From Elusimicrobia bacterium RBG_16_66_12 (lineage in GTDB: Bacteria; Elusimicrobiota; Elusimicrobia; UBA1565; UBA9628), in contig MGUL01000184.1 of assembly GCA_001800005.1 (NCBI GenBank), positions 4,932 to 11,060 of the forward strand: a stretch of DNA of 6,129 nt, in the 5' to 3' direction. Position 1 is the first letter of the stretch. Each line of letters opens with the position of its first letter. Made by a program: the position numbers and the translations under genes. The notes beneath the pieces are model-generated. The model was not told the origin of the DNA and did not search any database. It saw nothing but the letters and a program-made list of their open reading frames with translations. Of the stretch, positions 1 through 4,816 are shown one piece after another.

Positions 1-184
1 TCGCCCCCATGGAGGCGGGCAGGAACGGGTCGCGGACCCGGTCTCCGGTGTATAGGCTGGAGATCGTGTGAGTGCTCGCGCCGATGAGGGACTGGGCCGC
101 GGCAGTCGGAGCGGCCGCGGCGGGCGCCTCCGGCGCCGCGGAGGCGGCCAGGGCGAGCAGGACAGCGCAGGGGGCGGTGATCAT
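1..184 (-). CDS. pilP: PilP-like type IV pilus assembly protein, 5' part only (gene runs off the left edge)
   Basis: Sixty-one codons are visible, starting at an ATG that overlaps the pilO stop in an ATGA (184-181). The first ~17 residues are a short hydrophobic Sec-type signal peptide (MITAPCAVLLALAASA); there is no convincing lipobox, as the only Cys is residue 6. An Ala/Pro-rich linker follows (about 17-31), and then a segment containing R51-D52-P53-F54 (GDRVRDPFLP). An R-D-P-F motif just after a flexible linker is typical of PilP, the periplasmic protein that binds PilN/PilO and contacts the secretin PilQ. Its position directly after pilO supports the call. The folded beta domain lies outside the window, so this is inference from motif plus gene order. 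It could be another periplasmic pilus protein in the same slot. Expression is presumably coupled to pilO. Confidence 0.62.
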   Translation of the reverse strand, partial: MITAPCAVLLALAASAAPEAPAAAAPTAAAQSLIGASTHTISSLYTGDRVRDPFLPASMGA

Positions 185-726
185 CCTTTGTACTGGTAGG
201 TCAGGAGGGTGAAGGTGACGGTGATCTCGCCGTCGCCGCCGGCGGACGGATAGACCACGTCCTTGACGTTGAAGATGCGTTCCTCGAGAGCCACGGCGGC
301 GAAGAAGCGGCCGATGTTGTGGTAGCTGCCTTTGACCGTCATGGGATAGCTCAGCTCCGTGAAATACTGCTGGCTCTTCTGGGGCCCGGGAGAGAAGGTC
401 TGGAGCGTGACGCGGCCCTTCTGCGCGAGGCGCGAGAGGGCGAGGAGGATCTCCGGCACCGACTTCGACTTCGGCAGGCGCTTCTCGGCCTCGACCGCCT
501 GCTGGTTGAGGCTGGCCAGCTCATCCTGCAGCCGCTTCAGGCGGGAGGCCTGAGCCTCGGCCTTGGTGATCTTGGCCTCGATCTGGGCGATCTTGTCGAC
601 GAGCTCGGCCTTGCTCTGGGAGATGGGCAGCCAGAAGAACCGGACGTAGCCGAACGAGAAGGCGCAGAAGAGCACGGCCCCCGCGCCCAGGTACTGCTGC
701 TGCTGCTTCGAAAGTTGGATTGCCAT
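181..726 (-). CDS. pilO: Type IV pilus inner-membrane protein PilO
   Basis: This bitopic inner-membrane protein pairs with PilN and, with PilM and PilP, forms the alignment complex between the pilus motor and the secretin. The 181-residue product has a short Gln-rich cytoplasmic N-terminus (Q8-Q11), one membrane segment at about 12-33, and a heptad-like coiled coil at about 36-84 (many Lys/Glu/Leu). A C-terminal ferredoxin-like PilO domain follows at about 85-180. Typical PilO signatures are LPKSKSVPEILLALSRLA (84-101) and the stretch around TVKGSYHNIGRFFAAVA (130-146). Length is normal for the family. The ATG lies 1 nt after the pilN stop with no clear Shine-Dalgarno sequence, so translation probably relies on ribosomes finishing pilN. 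Its own stop overlaps the next start (ATGA). Family membership is secure from motifs and gene order. Confidence 0.93.
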   Translation of the reverse strand: MAIQLSKQQQQYLGAGAVLFCAFSFGYVRFFWLPISQSKAELVDKIAQIEAKITKAEAQASRLKRLQDELASLNQQAVEAEKRLPKSKSVPEILLALSRLAQKGRVTLQTFSPGPQKSQQYFTELSYPMTVKGSYHNIGRFFAAVALEERIFNVKDVVYPSAGGDGEITVTFTLLTYQYKG

Positions 727-727
727 A

Positions 728-1276
728 CTAGAGTTTGATGGTGTATGTCGCCGTCACCGTGAACGTGTGGACGCGGGGGCCGCCCGAGGTCACGGCGCCG
801 AGCTCCACGCCCGCGAAATGGGAATCGGCCTCCAACGCCTTGATCCAGGCCGCGACATCCTCGTTGGTCGAGGCGGTCGCGGAGACCGACATCTTGAGGC
901 CGTTGTTGCCCACCGTCGAAGTGTTCAACTGCGTGACCCGCACGCCGGCGGGGACGGTCCGGGCGAACTCGCCCATGAAGATGGGGTAAAAGGAACGACC
1001 CTTCAAGAGGTCCTCGATGACGCCGAGACGCGCGCGCACCGCCGCGGCCGCCTTCTCGAGCTCCTCGACCTGGGCGACGATGGCGGAAAGCTTCTTGAGC
1101 TTGGCTTCCTTGTAGGAGAAGTCGCTCTCCAGGCGGAGCAGGCCGAACCAGTGGCCGAGGGAGACCAGGGCCAGGACCACCGCCAACAGGCCGCCGATCA
1201 CGGCGGCCTGAAGCATCAGCTGCTTCTGCCGCGCCTTGGCCAGGATCTCCGCCGGGACGAGATTGACCTTGATCAT
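728..1276 (-). CDS. pilN: Type IV pilus inner-membrane protein PilN
   Basis: PilN tethers cytoplasmic PilM to the membrane and dimerises with PilO. The 182-residue protein starts MIKVNLVP, the conserved N-terminal N-L-x-P peptide that in characterised PilN proteins inserts into a groove on PilM. A single membrane helix follows at about 22-46, then a charged coiled coil at about 50-92, and a small alpha/beta periplasmic domain that includes ARTVPAGVRVTQLN (105-118) and the final beta strand VHTFTVTATYTIKL. The gene begins 1 nt after the pilM stop; GGGA about 5 nt upstream of the ATG is a modest ribosome-binding site inside the pilM 3' end. Its stop is 1 nt before pilO. Size, topology and context all agree with PilN. 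Confidence 0.93.
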   Translation of the reverse strand: MIKVNLVPAEILAKARQKQLMLQAAVIGGLLAVVLALVSLGHWFGLLRLESDFSYKEAKLKKLSAIVAQVEELEKAAAAVRARLGVIEDLLKGRSFYPIFMGEFARTVPAGVRVTQLNTSTVGNNGLKMSVSATASTNEDVAAWIKALEADSHFAGVELGAVTSGGPRVHTFTVTATYTIKL

Positions 1277-1277
1277 T

Positions 1278-2420
1278 CTATTCCCAATCCCTGTTCTGCC
1301 TCAGGGCGAGTCCCACCGCCACGCCGAAGGCCGGGCGGAGTTCCTCGGGAACGCCTTCAGCGCCTTTGACGAAGGAAAAGGGGTCGAGCACCGTCACGGG
1401 GACCTTGAGCTCGGCCGAAAGATGCTTGTCGAGGTTCTTGGCGCGAGCCGAGCCACCCGACAGGACGATCCGGCCGATCGAACGGTCCGGCCCCTGCGAG
1501 AGATAGAAGTCGACCGAACGATGGACCTCTCCGACGAGATCGCGAGCGACCTGGCCGACGGCCTGGGAGACTCCGAGGGCGTCGCGATTGCCGTCGGCAA
1601 GGGCCTTTTCCTTTTCGGCCGGATCGACGATGACGCCGAAGAGCTTCTTGAGGTCGTCGGCCTTGGGAGCCTCGCACTGGAAGGCCTTCATCACGGCCTT
1701 CGTCATGGTCTGCCCGGAGATGAAGACGTCTCGGACCACGCGCGTCACGCCGTTCTCGACGATGGAGAGGTTCGTGACCATGTGGCCGATGTTCAGATAG
1801 AGGGTGGCCGCGGTCTCCTTGGGGTCGCGCGTGCGCTCATGGACGTTCTCGAGGGCGAAGCTGTCCACGTCGATAAGGGCGGGGTGCAGGCCGCAGGCCT
1901 CGAGGATCTCGAGGCGCGCCGTGACCAGATCCCGCTTGGCGGCGACGAGGACCGTCTCCATCTTCTTCTGGCCCTCTTCCACGATCTCGCTCAGGATGTG
2001 GAAGCCGAGCTGGACCTCGTTGATGTCGAAAGGGATGAAGGGTTCCGCCTCGGTCGCCAGGGTCGACTGGAGCTCGACTTTGGTCAACCGAGGGAACTTG
2101 ACGTAGCGCACGATGACGGAATTGCCGGAAAGCGAGGTCGCGACGTCCTTGACCTTGACCCCCTTCTCGATGAAGAAGGCGCGCAAGGCGTTGACGACGG
2201 AGATCTTCCGCTCGTCGATGGGAGCTTCCGCCTTGCCCCCGATGGGGAGGTAGCCCCAGGCCTTCAGCTGAATGGACGGTCCCTCCTGCTTGAGCAGGAC
2301 GACCTTGACGGCGTAAGACCCGACGTCCACGGCCACCACGTCCTTGGGACCGAGGAAAAGCTCGGCGACCCCTTTCAGGGCGCCGAGACGAGCCTTCACT
2401 TCCTCGATGTTCATCGCCAT
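1278..2420 (-). CDS. pilM: Type IV pilus assembly ATPase-like protein PilM (actin fold)
   Basis: PilM is a cytoplasmic FtsA/actin-like nucleotide-binding protein that binds the PilN N-terminus and connects the pilus motor to the alignment complex. In the 380-residue product the phosphate-1 loop is AVDVGSYAVKVV (30-41, D32, G34). The PilM signature EAEPFIPFDINEVQLGF lies at 124-140, LIDVDSFALEN at 182-192, the phosphate-2 loop LNIGHMVTNLSIVENG at 209-224, the adenosine motif VLSGGSARAKNL at 319-330, and the family-typical end PAFGVAVGLAL at 363-373. Length is normal and the gene looks intact. Two starts are possible: ATG at 2420 and ATG at 2414. GGAAG (2425-2421) abuts the first but lies 6 nt before the second, so MNIEE (2414) is the likelier true start; residue numbers here use the longer form. 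It is the first gene of the pilMNO(P) operon and follows a strong promoter and a terminator-like leader hairpin. N210 replaces the Asp usual in phosphate-2. Confidence 0.96.
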   Translation of the reverse strand: MAMNIEEVKARLGALKGVAELFLGPKDVVAVDVGSYAVKVVLLKQEGPSIQLKAWGYLPIGGKAEAPIDERKISVVNALRAFFIEKGVKVKDVATSLSGNSVIVRYVKFPRLTKVELQSTLATEAEPFIPFDINEVQLGFHILSEIVEEGQKKMETVLVAAKRDLVTARLEILEACGLHPALIDVDSFALENVHERTRDPKETAATLYLNIGHMVTNLSIVENGVTRVVRDVFISGQTMTKAVMKAFQCEAPKADDLKKLFGVIVDPAEKEKALADGNRDALGVSQAVGQVARDLVGEVHRSVDFYLSQGPDRSIGRIVLSGGSARAKNLDKHLSAELKVPVTVLDPFSFVKGAEGVPEELRPAFGVAVGLALRQNRDWE

Positions 2421-2425
2421 CTTCC
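2421..2425 (-). promoter_or_regulatory. pilM ribosome-binding site favouring the second ATG
   Basis: GGAAG on the minus strand ends directly against the ATG at 2420, giving no spacer, but sits 6 nt upstream of the in-frame ATG at 2414. Normal Shine-Dalgarno spacing therefore supports translation from 2414 (MNIEE), two codons shorter. This is inferred from spacing alone. Confidence 0.5.
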
Positions 2426-2437
2426 GTTCAAGCCATT

Positions 2438-2487
2438 AAAAAAGCGCCGACGCCCCGCCGTATTCCCCGGCGGGTCGGACTCGGCGC
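2438..2487 (-). terminator. Intrinsic-terminator-like hairpin in the pilM leader (possible attenuator)
   Basis: Read on the minus strand, GCGCCGA (2487-2481) pairs with TCGGCGC (2450-2444), and CCCGCCG (2474-2468 read as the complement) pairs with CGGCGGG (2460-2454). The loop is 7 nt, with an internal loop of 6 and 3 nt between the stems; CCGA next to the inner stem offers an alternative pairing with UCGG. Six T's follow at once (2443-2438). This is the form of a rho-independent terminator, yet it lies between the pilM promoter and the pilM start, ending 17-23 nt before the ATG. No minus-strand gene upstream needs ending, since the neighbour is divergent. On the plus strand the same hairpin is followed only by a weak run of four T's. 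The stem is seen in the sequence; its role as an attenuator is inference. Confidence 0.7.
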
Positions 2488-2506
2488 GTTTTGTAACGGC
2501 ATGCGA

Positions 2507-2535
2507 TTTATAACAGGTTTGCCCATCTTTGTCAA
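2507..2535 (-). promoter_or_regulatory. Sigma-70-type promoter of the pilM operon
   Basis: On the minus strand a perfect -35 box TTGACA (2535-2530) is followed after 17 bp by TATAAA (2512-2507). A TG one base upstream of the -10 box makes it an extended -10 element. The predicted start is near 2500, giving a leader of about 80 nt before pilM. In G+C-rich surroundings such a near-consensus A+T element is unlikely by chance. The leader contains the terminator-like hairpin at 2487-2438, whose stem begins only about 13 nt after the predicted start. Confidence 0.75.
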
Positions 2536-2589
2536 GGCCTGACTGATCACGGTCGGCGAACGCGCCTTCCGCCGCGGCACGGGATTTGA

Positions 2590-2603
2590 TAGCATAAAAA
2601 CAG
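2590..2603 (+). promoter_or_regulatory. Possible -10 element of the HAD-led operon, perhaps giving leaderless mRNA
   Basis: TAGCAT (2590-2595) matches four of six -10 positions, including the key first TA and last T. It lies in a short A+T-rich patch directly before the ATG at 2604. Transcription starting 6-8 nt downstream would begin at or next to that ATG. No Shine-Dalgarno sequence is visible, and an in-frame TAA at 2595-2597 excludes an earlier start. The matching -35 region (TTCCGC around 2567-2572) is poor, so the promoter call is tentative. Confidence 0.3.
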
Positions 2604-3269
2604 ATGAAGTCCATCCTTTTCGACTACGGGGGGACCCTCGATTCCGACGGATCCACGTGGCTCGAGCGCTTCCTGCCCATTTATAAGGAATATGGGATCG
2701 AGGTCCCGCGGGAACGTTTCGACCGCGCCTTCTACGATTCCGATGACAGCCTCCCCGAGCGGTTTCCCTTGGAGGGCTTGGATCTGGAACAGACCCTGCG
2801 CCTGCAGGTCCGGGAGGTCCTCCGCGATCTGGCTCCCGACCGCATCGAGCTCACCGATCTCATCGCGGGGCGATTCGCCGCGGACAGCCGCGCTCACTTC
2901 CGCCGCCTGGATCCAGTCCTCGAGAGGCTGGCGCGGCGATTCCGCCTGGGCGTCGTTTCCAACTTCTACGGGAATCTGGACGGCATCCTGCGCGCGGAGG
3001 GCCTCAAGGAGCGATTTTCCGTCGTGGCCGACTCTGGCATCTTGGGCGTGGGCAAGCCGGACCCCGCGATATTCCTCCATGCCGCCCGGGCCCTCGACAG
3101 CCGCCCCGAGGACTGCGTGATGGTCGGAGACTCCGTCGCCCGCGACGTGAAAGGCGCGGCCGCCATCGGCATGAAAAAAGTCCTCGTCTGCGTGCGGGCC
3201 GAGGTCCCTTCGGCCGGGCAGGACTGGACCGTGCGCTCCGTCGTCGAGCTGGAGGCCCTCTTCCTATGA
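2604..3269 (+). CDS. HAD-superfamily hydrolase (HAD-IA-like) with atypical motif I
   Basis: The 221-residue protein has the four HAD motifs in order. Motif I is FDYGGTLDSDG (6-16), with nucleophile D7. A mostly helical cap covers about 18-98. Motif II is S119 in VVSNFYGN, motif III is K151 in GVGKPDP, and motif IV is VGDSVARDVKGA with D176 and D181. HAD enzymes usually hydrolyse phosphate esters in the cytoplasm through an aspartyl intermediate. The second Asp of the usual D-x-D is G9 here, so the normal general acid is missing; other HAD members, such as dehalogenases, also lack it. D13 and D15 lie nearby, but whether they compensate is unknown. ATG 2604 is the earliest possible start (in-frame TAA at 2595) and places D7 correctly at the end of strand 1. 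The stop overlaps the next gene (ATGA). The substrate cannot be named; the neighbours suggest a phosphorylated or nucleotide-linked metabolite. Confidence 0.88.
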   Translation: MKSILFDYGGTLDSDGSTWLERFLPIYKEYGIEVPRERFDRAFYDSDDSLPERFPLEGLDLEQTLRLQVREVLRDLAPDRIELTDLIAGRFAADSRAHFRRLDPVLERLARRFRLGVVSNFYGNLDGILRAEGLKERFSVVADSGILGVGKPDPAIFLHAARALDSRPEDCVMVGDSVARDVKGAAAIGMKKVLVCVRAEVPSAGQDWTVRSVVELEALFL

Positions 3270-3976
3270 CGACTCTGGCCGGCATCATCGCCGCGGGCGA
3301 GGGATCGCGCCTGGCGAAGAGCCATCCCGGCGTCGTGAAGCCGATGCTCCCCGTCGCGGGCCGGCCGCTCTGCCACTGGGTCGTCGACGGCCTGCGCGCG
3401 TCGCGCTGCCGGGGCGTGACCGTGCTGACGAACAGCCGCGGCCTCGCCGTGCCTCCCAGCCTGCAGCGGGCCTTTCCGGACGTCTCCTTCGACTTCGTCT
3501 CGGCGGACACGGCATCATCTTTCGAAAGCTTTCGGCTCGTCTCGCTGCGCCTGGCCGCCAAGGCGGACGCGTTCATGATCAGCACGGCGGACGCCCTCAT
3601 CCCGCCCGCCGATGTCGCGCGGTTCTGGAGCCGCTGCAGCGCCTCCGGGGCCGAAGCCGGCCTGGCGTTGACCGGGCATGTCGACGATGAGAAGCCGCTC
3701 TGGGCGGACGTCGACGCCGACGAACGAGTGACCGCCGTCGGAGCGGACGCCCAAGACCGCCGCCTCGTGACCTGCGGCCTCTACTACCTCACCCGCCGCG
3801 CCGCCGAGCGCCTGCCCGCGGCCGCCGGCCACGGCCGCCTGCGAGACTTCTGGACCTCGCTCGCGCGCTCGGAGGTCCGAGTCCAAGGCGTCGTGCTTGC
3901 CAAGACCCTCGACGTGGACCGACCCGAGGACTTGGCCGCCGCCGAGGCATTCCTGACGACGGAGCTGATAAGATGA
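3266..3976 (+). CDS. NTP transferase family protein (MobA / sugar-phosphate nucleotidylyltransferase-like)
   Basis: The 236-residue protein starts with the nucleotide-binding signature GIIAAGEGSRL (6-16: G11, G13, R15). K25 follows in VKPMLPVAGRPL (24-35), a phosphate-contacting Lys in this fold. ISTADALIPP (105-114) carries the probable metal-binding D109, and LDVDRPEDLAAAEAFL (215-230) is the C-terminal segment common in nucleotidyltransferases. Such enzymes join a phosphorylated compound (sugar-1-phosphate, phosphocholine, phosphoamino compound) to NMP from NTP with release of pyrophosphate. A MobA-type guanylyltransferase is less likely because no molybdenum-cofactor gene is nearby, but sequence alone does not exclude it. 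GGAGG at 3251-3255 lies 10 nt before the ATG. The start overlaps the HAD stop and the stop overlaps the ATP-grasp start, both as ATGA, so this gene is firmly within the operon. The substrate is unassigned. Confidence 0.85.
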   Translation: MTTLAGIIAAGEGSRLAKSHPGVVKPMLPVAGRPLCHWVVDGLRASRCRGVTVLTNSRGLAVPPSLQRAFPDVSFDFVSADTASSFESFRLVSLRLAAKADAFMISTADALIPPADVARFWSRCSASGAEAGLALTGHVDDEKPLWADVDADERVTAVGADAQDRRLVTCGLYYLTRRAAERLPAAAGHGRLRDFWTSLARSEVRVQGVVLAKTLDVDRPEDLAAAEAFLTTELIR

Positions 3977-4815
3977 AGGCTTTGGGAATCTACCGCGAGA
4001 TCCAGAACTCCCCGAACCGCGAGTCGGACGACGCCCTCGTGCTCAAGGCGGTGATGGGGCAGCTGTCCATCCTCAAGACGAAGACGACCCTCATCACTCC
4101 CGAGGAGTTCGACCGCGTCGACGCCTCCGGCTATGACCTGATCGTGCCGATGTGCGAGACCTACCCGCGCCTGATGCGCCTGAAGAAGATCGAGATCGAG
4201 ACCGGCGTCGTCATGGTCAACCCCTCCGACTCGGTCCTGGGCTGCTACCGCACGCGCATGCTCGAATCGTTCGCCGCGACCCCGAACCTGTCGTATCCGC
4301 CGACCGAGGTGCGCCGCACGAAGGCCGAGGCCAATCGCCGCCCCCCGGCTTTCGAGGCCGGCGGCGGTTACTGGATCAAGCGCGGCGACGTGCACAACAC
4401 CTGCACGTTCGACGTGGTCTTCGCCCGCGACTGGAGAGAAGCCGAGACGATCCGCCGCGAGTTCGAAAGCCGCGAGATTTCGGACATGGCCGTCCAGCGC
4501 CACATCGACGGAGACCTGATCAAGTTCTACGGCGTCGGCCCCGGCCAGTGGTTCACCTGGTTCTACCACGACCCGTCCACCGCGCGGCGCCTGCCCTTCG
4601 AGATCGAGGACCTGGCCGCCCAGGCGGAGCTGGCGGCCAAGGCCGTCTCGGTCGAGGTCTTCGGCGGCGACGCGATCGTCACGCCCGAAGGGGGCATCTT
4701 CGTCATCGACATCAACTCTTGGCCCAGCTTCGCGCGCGTGCGCGCCGAAGCGGCGGTCCAGATTTCCCGCCGCCTGCGCTTGCGCTTGCGCCAGACCGCG
4801 GAAAGGAAGAAATGA
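3973..4815 (+). CDS. ATP-grasp enzyme of unknown substrate (RimK/ITPK-like layout)
   Basis: The 280-residue protein has no exact family name I can give, but the ATP-grasp layout is visible. An N-terminal alpha/beta pre-ATP domain covers about 1-80 (NRESDD at 15-20, MCETYPRL at 60-67). MVNPSDSVLGCYRTRM (81-96) resembles the hinge where RimK- and ITPK-like enzymes have an N-s-P segment. K136 in YWIKRGDVHNT is the probable ATP-binding Lys. VQRHIDGDLIKFYGVG (174-189) holds D181 and K184, like the Q-e-f-i...K-v-y-v-v-g strand. GGDAIVTPEGGIFVIDINSW (231-250) supplies D233, D246 and N248 as probable Mg/ATP ligands. ATP-grasp enzymes usually form acyl-phosphates for amide ligation; the ITPK branch phosphorylates inositol phosphates. 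The C-terminus is strongly basic (RRLRLRLRQTAERKK). GGAG at 3961-3964 lies 8 nt before the start. The gene lies between the nucleotidyltransferase and the aminotransferase. Fold assignment is fairly secure; reaction and substrate are open. Confidence 0.78.
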   Translation: MKALGIYREIQNSPNRESDDALVLKAVMGQLSILKTKTTLITPEEFDRVDASGYDLIVPMCETYPRLMRLKKIEIETGVVMVNPSDSVLGCYRTRMLESFAATPNLSYPPTEVRRTKAEANRRPPAFEAGGGYWIKRGDVHNTCTFDVVFARDWREAETIRREFESREISDMAVQRHIDGDLIKFYGVGPGQWFTWFYHDPSTARRLPFEIEDLAAQAELAAKAVSVEVFGGDAIVTPEGGIFVIDINSWPSFARVRAEAAVQISRRLRLRLRQTAERKK

Positions 4816-4816
4816 C

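Noticed and set aside
2438..2495. The leader hairpin read as a plus-strand terminator
   Set aside because: The T-run on that strand is only four bases and no plus-strand gene precedes it; the minus-strand T6 is the better fit.
1236..2513. 425-codon open frame on the plus strand opposite pilM
   Set aside because: It is antisense to an unmistakable pilM, is Asp/Gly/Leu/Arg-rich low-information sequence with no motif, and is explained by high third-position G+C in pilM.
2514..2525. GGGCAAACC on the minus strand, resembling the core of a GEMM-I c-di-GMP riboswitch (a known regulator of pilus genes in some bacteria)
   Set aside because: It lies between the -35 and -10 boxes, so would not be transcribed from that promoter, and the other conserved GEMM segment (ACGCAAAGC) is absent downstream.
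2411..2614. 67-codon minus-strand frame covering the intergenic region
   Set aside because: It runs through the pilM promoter and the leader hairpin and overlaps both flanking starts; its composition is not protein-like.
3266..3976. Naming the nucleotidyltransferase mobA
   Set aside because: The fold fits, but no molybdenum-cofactor genes are nearby and the operon context points to another substrate.
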